This document shows positions 54,401 through 62,541 of a DNA stretch of 64,000 bases, in pieces. The notes beneath the pieces are model-generated. The model ran no database searches and had not been told where the DNA came from. It worked only from the letters and a program-made list of their open reading frames with translations. Position numbers and translations under genes: made by a program. Source of the stretch: Gammaproteobacteria bacterium (GTDB lineage Bacteria; Pseudomonadota; Gammaproteobacteria; Ga0077536); NCBI GenBank assembly GCA_016209015.1, contig JACQWY010000003.1, forward strand, positions 1 through 64,000, in the 5' to 3' direction. Within the stretch, counting starts at the first letter, position 1. Each line of letters begins with the position of its first letter.

Positions 54401-54442
54401 CGGGCGTGGGCAGGTGAATATCGCACGCCTTTGTGTTGACGA

Positions 54443-54817
54443 TTACGAGGCCGGGCAATCGTCGTCCGTCGACAGCGAACCCGAATTGCGGCCCCATCGT
54501 ATGCGATGTCCTGGCGGCAATACCCACAGGTGGCGTGCCGCGGGCCCTCCAACAATGTCCGCGTCCGCGGGATAGATTTCGACGGCGCACCGATCGCCGT
54601 AACCGACCTCGCGTTTGATCTGCTGGAGTTCATCGAAGCTATAGGCATCCGTCGATGCGAGGGCGGCGCCATCCAACTCGGTAGAGAGCATTGCCAAACG
54701 AACCGCGTCGCCCTCCTGATGGGCCATGACGAGCACGGAATCGCCGGCCCATACGCCAACGAGGCTCGGGTCACGAGGCTCGGATTCCGCTTGTGTTGGG
54801 GTATTCACTAGTGGCAT
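54443..54817 (-). CDS. DUF7694-like phage-type protein
   Basis: A 124-residue protein. VRLAMLSTELDGAALASTDA, DELQQIKREVGYGDRCAVEI, then YPADADIVGG and RHLWVLP match a small family usually found in phages and prophages (DUF7694-type; recognised from memory). The function is unknown. AGGAGG stands before the ATG at 54817. It is convergent with the coiled-coil gene. Confidence 0.65.
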   Translation of the reverse strand: MPLVNTPTQAESEPRDPSLVGVWAGDSVLVMAHQEGDAVRLAMLSTELDGAALASTDAYSFDELQQIKREVGYGDRCAVEIYPADADIVGGPAARHLWVLPPGHRIRWGRNSGSLSTDDDCPAS

Positions 54818-54994
54818 GAGAGCCCTCCTGCCGATTGATGCGATAATGCAGCCGCCTCCGACGGACGCAGATTACAGCGCGCGTCGAAATTGACCATCAG
54901 ATTCCGATACCCGCGCCTCGGCTCGTCGGCTACGAGGGGCGCTCACTTGCTCCTCGATGAATGTGCCGATCAAGCCCACAGCGGAGGGAGCGTC

Positions 54995-55555
54995 ATGCGC
55001 GCCGGTTCCTGGTGGACGCTCAAGGGGCTCTTGTCAGCGATTTTCGCATTCAGCATGTTCCGGGAGTTCTCCAAGACCCTGGAGACTTCCGCGGCTGTCG
55101 CGGCGACACTCGGTCTGGTTTTCATTCTTGGATCAGCATGGTTCCTGATAGCCCTCATTATCCGCGAGCTGCGTAATTGGCGAAGGCGCAAGGCGGGCGC
55201 CGGCAAGGACCCGGTGACGAATGGGAATCTCGCGGAATGCCCGGCCTGTGGTGCGGTGAATCGGATAGAAAACTATTCGATAGAGAAGCGCCCGCGCTGC
55301 GCTGGCTGTCATGCGCTGCTGCCCGAGTCGTTCCATGTTCGAGTGGCTCGAGCCCTTGGGGATGCATGGAGTCGCTTCGCGCTGCTCGCGGCGTTCATTG
55401 CAGGCTTCGTCGCTGGCGCGCTGGCGCTTCACCTATATTCGAACCTCGTCACTTACGACGACTGCATCCTCTCGCACATCAAGCCTGGCATGTCGGTCGC
55501 CGCTACCCGACTGGTTCACGAGTCCTGCGTCCGTAAATACCGAGCCAGGAAATGA
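54995..55555 (+). CDS. Membrane protein with zinc ribbon
   Basis: A 186-residue protein. Two hydrophobic segments near the N-terminus (SAAVAATLGLVFILGSAWF is the clearest) are followed by a cytosolic zinc-ribbon-like region, CPACGAVNRIENYS then CAGCHALLP, a third membrane segment (FALLAAFIAGFVAGALALHL) and a short tail with two cysteines. Family and function are not recognised. ATG at 54995 follows GGAGGGAG. It lies just before a MITE copy. Confidence 0.65.
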   Translation: MRAGSWWTLKGLLSAIFAFSMFREFSKTLETSAAVAATLGLVFILGSAWFLIALIIRELRNWRRRKAGAGKDPVTNGNLAECPACGAVNRIENYSIEKRPRCAGCHALLPESFHVRVARALGDAWSRFALLAAFIAGFVAGALALHLYSNLVTYDDCILSHIKPGMSVAATRLVHESCVRKYRARK

Positions 55556-55582
55556 GGACGTATGAGACCGGTGAAGAGTTAG

Positions 55583-55720
55583 GGAAGCTCTGAATAAGTC
55601 CATCCTGGACTTTTCAGAGCACGGTCGGCAAGAAGCGTGGTTCTTGCCGACCTTACGTGAACAATGGCTTACGCCACTGTTCACGGCGGCACATCCCTGT
55701 GCCGCCGGAAGCTCTGAACT
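55583..55720. mobile_element. Multi-hairpin MITE, one end truncated
   Basis: This is a reverse-oriented copy of the element at 60446-60597, about 138 bp. It starts with GGAAGCTCTGAATAAGTC next to a TTAG flank and contains the same three internal hairpins. It ends with GGAAGCTCTGAAC at 55708-55720 but lacks the closing half of the last palindrome, so no right-hand target duplication is visible. Confidence 0.85.
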
Positions 55721-55978
55721 GGCAAACTGGTACCCGAGTCGCGATTCGAGCAGATTGCTCGACGTGCCCGATCCTCCCCCCTGGTCAGCAAGGACACCGC
55801 GGCTGAACTTTCAGACACGACTCCGGTTGGTCGCTCGAGCCCTAAAAGAGCGGTGTTCCTCAGATCCCTGGCATCAGAGCCGAGCGAAAGAACGTGGGAA
55901 CGAGTACTGGCTGTCGCTGGCGTCGGGGATGGTGAACGCGGGGGACGTGGACTACCCCCGGGTCTATTTAGCGCCGTG

Positions 55979-56203
55979 ATGACCGGCATCCCTGAGCCGA
56001 TGCTCGAGTCGATCGTCACGTGCCCTGAGTGCGGCCACTCGAAGACCGAGACGATGCCGATCGACGCCTGCGTGCGGTTCTACGAGTGCGAGCGATGCCA
56101 CACAGTCCTCAAGCCCAGGACCGGCGACTGCTGCGTATTCTGCTCGCACGGGTCGGTGCCCTGCCCGCCGGTACAGGGCCGGGGCGGCTGCTGCAGCGGC
56201 TGA
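55979..56203 (+). CDS. GDCCVxC-domain small cysteine-rich protein
   Basis: A 74-residue protein with two pairs of CxxC-type cysteines (ESIVTCPECGHSKTETMP and YECERCHTVLKP) and the family signature GDCCVFCSHGSVPCPP. GDCCVxC proteins are usually found beside heavy-metal resistance genes and probably bind metal ions. No clear Shine-Dalgarno sequence precedes the ATG, and CTATTTAG, like IS630 ends, lies just upstream, so its original promoter may have been replaced. Confidence 0.85.
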   Translation: MTGIPEPMLESIVTCPECGHSKTETMPIDACVRFYECERCHTVLKPRTGDCCVFCSHGSVPCPPVQGRGGCCSG

Positions 56204-56211
56204 GCCAAGAC

Positions 56212-56400
56212 CCCATCCGCAATGCCACCGAGATCACGCTGGACGCCGAGCGGAAACTTGGGGAGATCTTGAAGGCGACGCCGAGGAACCAAGGCGCGGC
56301 GGCCGGCGGAAAGAAGGACGGGCCACGCGGTGACTATGTGGAACCGCGTGATGAAACGCCCACCCTCGCCGAGCTCCAGAATCCGGGTGACACGACCGTC
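56212..56400 (+). pseudogene. Phage-type protein fragment
   Basis: The frame reads NATEITLDAERKLGEILKAT, then a Gly/Ala/Lys segment and DETPTLAEL. This is the style of a phage/plasmid protein family with AERKLGELLKE...PTLADLGI. It has no start of its own and no downstream partner domain, so it is a remnant. Confidence 0.5.
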
Positions 56401-56512
56401 GGCGGGGCAACTTTCGGGGCAAGTCTGAACTGGTGCCAGCGTGAAATTTCGCGATAACAGCAAGATAGGTACATTCCTTCGGTCTCTGCTGGCCACCAAC
56501 CCCAATCACGCG

Positions 56513-56779
56513 GTCCCCGTAAAGCATCACGCCGCGGTCACAGACCCGAAGGAGCTCGGCGCGATGCTTCGCGCGATCGACGGCTACACGGGACAGCCTG
56601 AGACGGCCGCCGCCCTGAAGCTCGCACCGCTCGTGATCGTCCGCCCCGGCGAGCTCCGCGCGGCTCAATGGCACGAGTTCGATCTGGACGGCGCGACCTG
56701 GAGGCTCCCCGCCGGTCGAATGAAGATGCGACAGGATCACATGGTGCCGCTCGCGCGGCTGCCGGGATTGCACCTCTGA
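56513..56779 (+). pseudogene. P4-type integrase, catalytic-domain fragment
   Basis: VKHHAAVTDPKELGAMLRAI, IVRPGELRAAQWHEFDLDG and RMKMRQDHMVPL are homologous to about residues 199-282 of the integrase at 36421 and include the first catalytic Arg. Both sides are lost. With the pieces at 52565 and 58515 it shows a decayed integrase. Confidence 0.85.
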
Positions 56780-56895
56780 TTCCCGTTGCAGCTGCCGGGA
56801 ATAGTCCGAAACAGGCATTTGATCGCTGTCAATGCACCAGTGCATGTGAGAGCCTAATATGGTTTTAACGGTGCGTGTTCTGCAATCTCGAAAAC

Positions 56896-57321
56896 ATGAA
56901 AACTTACCCATCAATTCACTTCAGCCCTCGTTCAAACCTGAAACGAGCAAGCGGGCTGACACTCATGGTCTGGGTAAGTTTCCTCTTTCTGAACTTCTTC
57001 CAGCCGTGCTGCGAGGCAATGGCGGCCGAACTTCCGTGCCACCACCAGCAGCATTCCGGCATCATGAAGCTGCATCATTACGCTGGGCTCGGGCAATCGG
57101 AGCACGCCATTTGCGTGAAGTTCGAGATCGCTAACGCAGCCGTCTCTCAGTTCGACGGCAAAGCCTTGCAGCGAAGCGTCGCTCCCGACCTACCGGGCAT
57201 AATTGTCGATAGCCGAGGATTTGAGTTTCTGGCCATCACATACGACTCGCCCAAACCTCTAGCCTTCACTTCATCTTCTGATCAGGCTCTGTACCTGACT
57301 ACGCTGAGACTTCGGATTTAA
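56896..57321 (+). CDS. Hypothetical small exported protein
   Basis: About 141 residues from the ATG at 56896. GLTLMVWVSFLFLNFFQP is a signal peptide or single membrane anchor, followed by a histidine/cysteine-rich stretch (PCCEAMAAELPCHHQQHSG) that could bind metal. The rest has no recognised family. A GTG/ATG a few codons upstream is an alternative start. The next gene begins 90 bp downstream and may share its transcript. Confidence 0.55.
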   Translation: MKTYPSIHFSPRSNLKRASGLTLMVWVSFLFLNFFQPCCEAMAAELPCHHQQHSGIMKLHHYAGLGQSEHAICVKFEIANAAVSQFDGKALQRSVAPDLPGIIVDSRGFEFLAITYDSPKPLAFTSSSDQALYLTTLRLRI

Positions 57322-57412
57322 CGTCCTTCGTTCGACTCATTTCATTTCTGTGTCCGACGGATACAGGCGAACAGTCTCTAAATTTTCGTCTATGAAGTTA
57401 CGAGGTTATGCC

Positions 57413-57769
57413 ATGAATACTCTTCTCAAAATTGCGTTGGTTTCCAGCTCGCTCATCCTGGCGTCTGCAGCTTCCTTTCCGGTTTACAGTGCGGACATGC
57501 CGCTAGAGCAGTCCATATCGGCGGCCAAGACACCTGCCGATCACGAGGCACTGGCCCAGCGTTATGAAGCTGAAGCGAAAGCAAATCAGGCGAAAGCGGC
57601 CGAGCACAAGCAGATGGCGTCGGGCTATAAGAACCTCGGCGGCAAGGGCGGTGCGGAGGGCTTTGTCAGCCACTGCGATAAGCTCGCGAACGCTTATGCG
57701 GAAGCCGCGAAGCAGGACGAAGAACTGGCGAAACTGCATAGGCAGTTTTCGACCCAACTTGAGAAGTAA
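57413..57769 (+). CDS. Small helical periplasmic protein
   Basis: A 118-residue protein with signal peptide TLLKIALVSSSLILASAASF and a mature helical part rich in Ala, Glu and Lys (SAAKTPADHEALAQRYEAEA, then CDKLANAYAEAAKQDEELAK). Similar short periplasmic proteins often accompany heavy-metal resistance loci in proteobacteria (from memory). The start at 57413 has GAGG upstream. The exact function is not assigned. Confidence 0.6.
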   Translation: MNTLLKIALVSSSLILASAASFPVYSADMPLEQSISAAKTPADHEALAQRYEAEAKANQAKAAEHKQMASGYKNLGGKGGAEGFVSHCDKLANAYAEAAKQDEELAKLHRQFSTQLEK

Positions 57770-58494
57770 TCTGCCTATTGATCGCGCGATGTTAGTCATT
57801 GCGTGATCGATCGCCATCCCGCCTGCCGGAATATCATTTCCAAGGCGGGGTGGCGATCTCTCCCGGCTGGCTGCGGGTGTTACTACTTCAAGTGGCCTGA
57901 TTAGGCCAACCAAGAATCTATCCGGCGACGCAATACTTTCGCACTGCAATCAAGTACTTCGGACAATGTACTTTGATATACGGCTACGGTTCGACCGCTG
58001 TGGGTCGCGTTCATCCCGGCCGGAGGCTCGGAAGTCCGTTATCCGGCGAATTGCGGACCGACGATGAAACCATTCTGGACGACGGCGCCCAGGTCCGGAA
58101 TGCGCAACTATGCCCGCGGCTGAATCCTCAGACGACGCGATAACGCGGCACCCCAGCAAACTCTGCCGCGGCGACGTCCCGGACGGCGTAGGCGGCGTCT
58201 CCCGCGGCCCGCGCGGCACATCAGGACGAATGCGCGGCGAGCCTTCAGCGTCCGACCCGCCGGAGATCAGCGCGACGTCCCCGCGTCCGCGTCCCGTCCC
58301 GTGGGGCAGTCCGGCCTGTCCCGTGGGACACGTCACCCCGCGTGACACGGGACGACGCGAGCGACGCCGCCCGCTTCAGTCGCCCCGGCATTCCGCGACA
58401 ATTCGATGACGGCCGCAGTGTTCGAACCGTATACGGATCGATGCGCCGGGGGTATTCCTGAGAGGACATCGGTATCCGCCTCGATAGCGATCGG
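57770..58494. other. Intergenic region without recognised genes
   Basis: About 720 bp. The open frames have low-complexity Gly/Pro/Arg-rich translations. A hairpin formed by GTCCCGTG and CACGGGAC is present around 58318-58353. I see nothing else of note. Confidence 0.45.
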
Positions 58495-58514
58495 AAGGAA
58501 GCTGCCCGCCGCTA

Positions 58515-58667
58515 TACCGTCGAGCTCGTCGCCCGCGACTACATCGAAGTGAAGCGCGGAAAATGGGCGCCGCGGACGCTGCAGCTCGTCACCGACCGGC
58601 TCGAGAAGAGTCTCTTCCCCGCGCTCGGCTCGCGCCCCATCCACACCGGGAACGCATCACTGCGGTG
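58515..58667 (+). pseudogene. P4-type integrase, core-binding fragment
   Basis: YTVELVARDYIEVKRGKWAP, then RTLQLVTDRLEKS and LGSRPI, correspond to the core-binding region of the integrase at 36421 (HTFEKIGREYIEARKRKWAP). No catalytic residues remain. It is a second or third remnant of the same integrase type. Confidence 0.8.
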
Positions 58668-58752
58668 AAGACCGCACGCCCAGACCGGAAATCCTCCTGG
58701 CACGTCAGCTTCGGCTGGCACTCGAGGCGCTACCGGCGGTAGGATTCGCCGC

Positions 58753-58974
58753 ATGCAAGTGGCGACCGGAACTGTCATCAACGGAAAGATCGTCGTCGAG
58801 GGCGCCGAACTGGCCGAGGGCACGGTGGTGACCGTGCTCTCGCGTGGCGCGAGCGCGCGCTTCTCGCTGACTGTCGAACAGGAGAACGAACTGCTCGAAG
58901 CGATCGCCGGGATCGCGCGCGGCGAGTTCGTCACACCGGAAGAACTGATCGCCTCGCCGCCAAAGCAAGCGTAA
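58753..58974 (+). CDS. Putative antitoxin of ParE-type system
   Basis: A 73-residue acidic protein: MQVATGTVINGKIVVEGAEL, AEGTVVTVLSR and LLEAIAGIARGEFVTPEEL. The pattern (a short beta-rich N-terminus, then a helical acidic tail) fits known small antitoxins encoded before ParE/RelE toxins. The stop is 3 bp before the toxin start, so the pair is coupled. Confidence 0.8.
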   Translation: MQVATGTVINGKIVVEGAELAEGTVVTVLSRGASARFSLTVEQENELLEAIAGIARGEFVTPEELIASPPKQA

Positions 58975-58977
58975 ACG

Positions 58978-59277
58978 ATGCCGCGCCGGGTGAAGATTGC
59001 CGCCCGGGCAGCCAGGCAGATTTCCGAGCCGGCGTGCTGGTGGGCCGAAAGTCGACCCGATGCGCCGGGCGCTATCGCCGCCGATTTCGCACAGACTGTG
59101 GCACTGCTCGCCCGGCATCCCGGCGTCGGCGCCGAGTATGCGGGCGCTCGAATCCGCGGAGTCCGACGTCTCTATCTGAATCGCGTCGGATATTTCGTTT
59201 ACTTCACGGCAGGAAATGAAGAACTGCACGTGCTCGCCTTCTGGCATGCGGCCCGGGAGCGTCAGCCAGACCTCTAG
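58978..59277 (+). CDS. ParE/RelE-family toxin
   Basis: A 99-residue toxin: RRVKIAARAARQISEPACWW, ADFAQTVALLARHPGVGAEY then RIRGVRRLYLNRVGYFVYF and LHVLAFWHAARER are standard ParE/RelE motifs. ParE poisons DNA gyrase and RelE cleaves mRNA; the branch cannot be set by eye. It follows its antitoxin by 3 bp and appears intact. Confidence 0.88.
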   Translation: MPRRVKIAARAARQISEPACWWAESRPDAPGAIAADFAQTVALLARHPGVGAEYAGARIRGVRRLYLNRVGYFVYFTAGNEELHVLAFWHAARERQPDL

Positions 59278-59409
59278 CGTGGATCGGCGAATGGCGATCG
59301 GGAACACTGGAACCGGCGCCGGCCTGAGCGGTCGAGCTGCCCTCGTCGCCGCGGCGCGAACATTCCTGCGCGCGTCGCGGACTGTGTCGCCGAGTTTTCT
59401 TACAGCCTG

Positions 59410-60153
59410 CTAGGCGCGGCGGCGGCGCGGTCGGGCGAGGGCGCCGAAGGCAGCCGACCCGAACAGCCAGAGCGCGGAGGGGAGCGGCACCGCCGTCAAT
59501 CCCCAGCCATTGATGTGCGTGGTTGCGAGTCGCGAGGCGGCACCGGTGGCGAGATCGATCTGCAAGAGGTCTCCGGCCAGATCGAGGCCGTACATCACAC
59601 CGCCCGCAAAAGCGAGACCGAAAACACTCTGGAAGCCCATGTTGCCTGCCAGGGTGGCAGCTCCGGTTGCGGTATCGAGCGTATACAGGCTGTTATTGGT
59701 CCCCGCGAAATAGAGCTTGCCGTTCGCGCTGGCGACATCGCCGGCGGTGTACACACCGGAAGACCCGACGAGGCTCGTGGCGCCGGTCGCCGGATTCACA
59801 GTATAGAGACCGGTCGTCGAGTTGCTCGCGCCATACAGTTTGCCGTCCGGTCCGGTCGCGAGCGCATTGAGGCTGACGCCGACTGTCGCGCCGACCAGGC
59901 TCGCTGTGCCCGTGGCCATATCGATCGTGTAAAGCTTCGCGGCATTCACGCCGTAGAGCTGGCCGTTGTGAAAGGCGAGATCCGTCATGCCGCCCGCGCC
60001 GGTCATTCCGACGCTCGTCACTGCGAATGTCCCCGTGTCGATCGTCCAGATCGTACCGTTGGAATCCGAAGCGTATAGCGTAGCTGCCCGCGCCGACGTT
60101 GCGCTCAACAGCGCCGCGGCCACGATTCCAATGCTCCTCAGAATGCTGTTCAT
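59410..60153 (-). CDS. VPLPA-CTERM exported beta-propeller-like protein
   Basis: A 247-residue secreted protein. Signal peptide: RSIGIVAAALLSATSARA. The body has repeating blocks of about 40 residues (LYASDSNGTIWTIDTGTF, LYGVNAAKLYTIDMATGTA, LYFAGTNNSLYTLDTATGAA) typical of a beta-propeller. The C-terminus VPLPSALWLFGSAAFGALAR followed by PRRRRA is a VPLPA-CTERM sorting signal (motif, membrane helix, basic tail) cut by an exosortase. No exosortase gene is in the window. The protein probably ends at the cell surface or in the matrix. Confidence 0.87.
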   Translation of the reverse strand: MNSILRSIGIVAAALLSATSARAATLYASDSNGTIWTIDTGTFAVTSVGMTGAGGMTDLAFHNGQLYGVNAAKLYTIDMATGTASLVGATVGVSLNALATGPDGKLYGASNSTTGLYTVNPATGATSLVGSSGVYTAGDVASANGKLYFAGTNNSLYTLDTATGAATLAGNMGFQSVFGLAFAGGVMYGLDLAGDLLQIDLATGAASRLATTHINGWGLTAVPLPSALWLFGSAAFGALARPRRRRA

Positions 60154-60445
60154 GATGAAGTCGCTCCTTGAATCTGTCCTTGCCCCAGTACCGGGCAGCC
60201 GTTGCGGCTGCTTCCTTATCGAGCGGTCCTACCGTCGATGCTGATGTCCTTGTACGGATGCTAACAATCCGCTGCAGGGCGCCTCAATTCATAAACCACT
60301 TTGATTCTGTGTAAATCATCACATCCCCGCCTCGGTCCGACCGAGTGGCGCCGCACGCGACGAACCCTGCGGCCGGTTTGCCTGAGCCGGTGCACGCACC
60401 GCTGTCGCGAACGAGATCGGACGCGACGCACGTCTTCCGAATTAA
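60154..60445. other. Intergenic region
   Basis: About 290 bp upstream of the VPLPA-CTERM gene, containing its promoter region. No gene recognised. Confidence 0.4.
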
Positions 60446-60597
60446 GGAAGCTCTGAACAAGTTCAGAGCTTCCGGCGGCACAGGGATGTGCCGCCGTGAA
60501 CAGTGGCGTAAGCCATTGTTCACGTAAGGTTGGCAAGAACCACGCTTCTTGCCGACCGTGCTCTGAAAAGTCCAGGATGGACTTATTCAGAGCTTCC
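60446..60597. mobile_element. Complete multi-hairpin MITE with TTAA target duplication
   Basis: This 152-bp element is flanked by TTAA on both sides (60442-60445 and 60598-60601). It consists of five consecutive hairpins. In order they are GGAAGCTCTGAAC/GTTCAGAGCTTCC, GGCGGCACA/TGTGCCGCC, GTGAACAGTGGC/GCCATTGTTCAC, GGTTGGCAAGAA/TTCTTGCCGACC and TCTGAAAAGTCC/GGACTTATTCAGA. Its outer ends GGAAGCTCTGAA and TTCAGAGCTTCC are inverted repeats. It has no coding capacity. Confidence 0.9.
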
Positions 60598-60601
60598 TTA
60601 A

Positions 60602-61068
60602 CGGGCAACACTGCCGCGTTGCACCATCACGCGATGGCTCCATCTCCCCGCAGTTCCGCAATCTCCGCAGAAATTCGCCGCGGTGCACGCATGCGTCCTG
60701 GCCAAAGGCAGGGTCGTGCCCAACGATCCCGCCAGACCCGGTTTTCGCGTGACGCCAGAGGAACCGGCCACGTTTGCCAATCGCGCGTTCAATGGGAAGA
60801 AAAGGCTCGATGCCGCCGTCCAACTGCGACTCCTGCCATCCCTGTCCGACGCTTCCAAGCAGCAACATGACTGATGCAGCTCATCGCCCGGGGCGCCGGA
60901 GGCATCAACGCACCCGGATCGATCGAGCGCAGGCACTCCTCGGCGAAAGGCTGCTCGCATGAGCCCGGCTTGGTCGTCAACATGACTGCCAGCGAGACTG
61001 CGCGGAATTCGAACCCGCGCCCGATACGCAGACTGGAAGCCACGCTCGCAGCGACGCTGCCAGACCCT
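60602..61068. other. Intergenic region without recognised genes
   Basis: No family could be recognised in any frame of this roughly 470-bp stretch. It lies between the MITE and the dehydrogenase remnant and may be decayed DNA. Confidence 0.4.
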
Positions 61069-61269
61069 TCACCACGGAATGAGCACTCCCTGCCCGGTCG
61101 TCTGCGCATCGAACAACTCGTACGTCTCGACCGCCTCTTCCAGCGGCCGCGCGTGCGTGAAGAGACTGCCGCCGTCGATCCTGCGCTCCGCGATGAAGCG
61201 CGCGCACTCGGCCCGACCGTTCCTGCTGAACGTCCAGCTTCCGGAAGTCGAGAGCTGACGGCTGCTCAT
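61069..61269 (-). pseudogene. Zinc-type alcohol dehydrogenase, C-terminal remnant
   Basis: The last 65 residues or so of a medium-chain dehydrogenase: RQLSTSGSWTFSRNGRAECA, RFIAERRIDGGSLFTHARPL and YELFDAQTTGQGVLIPW. This is the usual C-terminus of zinc-binding dehydrogenases. The catalytic domain and the cofactor-binding part are missing, and no start fits. It is a remnant, probably of a gene once present at the island edge. Confidence 0.75.
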
Positions 61270-61363
61270 GTCGTTGCTGACGTCGCCTGTGCGATCCGGT
61301 TGTCGTCCATGTCGCACGCTTTCCCCCGCGCGCCGAGCGCGGGCGCGGACCGACCGCCGCGGC

Positions 61364-62068
61364 TCACACCATCGCGTCGGCCAGATCCTGCATCGTACGC
61401 ACCGTCACGTCCGGCCGATGCGGCGTACGCTCGAACGGGCGCCCCCGCCGGTTGATGAACGCGGTGCGCATGCCGGCCGCTTTCGCACCGATGACGTCGA
61501 AGGCGTGGTTCGCGACGAACAGCACCTCGTCCAGGCGCACGCCGAGCAGCTCGGCGGCCTTCGTGTAAGTCGCGACGTGCGGTTTGAAGGAATTCGCCTC
61601 GGCCACTGAGATCACCCGGTCGAAGGGAATCCGGTGATACCGCTTCGCGGTCTCGAGCATGTCCGGATCACCGTTCGAGAGCACCACGAGCGGGTACTTC
61701 GTCTGCAGCCGCGCGAGCGCGGCAGGGACTTCGGGGAAGCACTCGAGCTTCTCGATCTCCGCCACGAGACCGCGCACCTCGTCCTCGGTATAGGGAATCC
61801 CGGAGCGTTCGAGGACGTGCGCCACCGCCCGGCAGCCGATCTCGCGATACGGCGTGTGCCGCTTGTGGAGCAGCGCATCGATCATCGAGTTCTCGAAGTG
61901 CGTCCTGCGCCACCAGGTGACGAACGAATTCGGATTGCCTTTCCAGCCCTTGGATGCGAGATAGGGCGCTGCGATCCGGGTCAGCCCGCCCTGCATGTCG
62001 ACGACCGTTCCGTACTGGTCGAACATGCACACCGCGATCGTTGTTTTGAGCTCTTGGAATACCGTCAC
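61364..62068 (-). CDS. Haloacid dehalogenase type II-like (HAD) hydrolase
   Basis: A 234-residue HAD-superfamily enzyme. The nucleophile motif VCMFDQYGTVVDM starts the fold, LVVLSNGDPDML is motif II (Ser), and Lys in SVAEANSFKPHVATYTKAAE with VLFVANHAFDVIGAKAAGM are motifs III/IV. The set matches type II 2-haloacid dehalogenases, although ANHAFD is less acidic than usual. It hydrolyses a C-halogen or phosphate ester; which is unknown. The start is GTG at 62068 with GAGG upstream. Confidence 0.85.
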   Translation of the reverse strand: MTVFQELKTTIAVCMFDQYGTVVDMQGGLTRIAAPYLASKGWKGNPNSFVTWWRRTHFENSMIDALLHKRHTPYREIGCRAVAHVLERSGIPYTEDEVRGLVAEIEKLECFPEVPAALARLQTKYPLVVLSNGDPDMLETAKRYHRIPFDRVISVAEANSFKPHVATYTKAAELLGVRLDEVLFVANHAFDVIGAKAAGMRTAFINRRGRPFERTPHRPDVTVRTMQDLADAMV

Positions 62069-62541
62069 GCGAGACCTCACTTTGCATTGCCTGATGGCGC
62101 CGAGGTCCGCATTTTCCGGGACTCCGGTCCTGAAGTGAAACGGCTGGTCGTTCCGGAGCCATCGAGGGGACGAATGTCGGGCCGGCGTTGGATCGTCATC
62201 CGATCCCGCATCGACAACCCAGTGGCATGACGGCTCTCGAGGCCCGGCCGGCGGCACGGACCGATCACAGGTGATGCAGATACCGGCGCCGCTCGACCGC
62301 CGAGGCGTGACGACGCATCGCTGCTGCGCTGTCGCGCATGCGCTCCGCCGCCTCGAGAGAGTCAAGGGGACGGCGGTGGCGACAGCGGTTCGACATCAAG
62401 GTCATTCTGTATACGAGCATGGCGGATATTCGCCCACGGCGGCGACGCGTCGACGGGCGTATTTCGCCTCGGCAGCGCTGCGGCTGATTTCACGAGACGG
62501 AACCGGGCACCACGACTCACGGCCGTATCGCACCCTCCCCT
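62069..62541. other. Intergenic region
   Basis: About 470 bp upstream of the HAD gene. No supported gene; it probably holds the HAD promoter and the 3' flank of the hydrolase gene. Confidence 0.4.
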
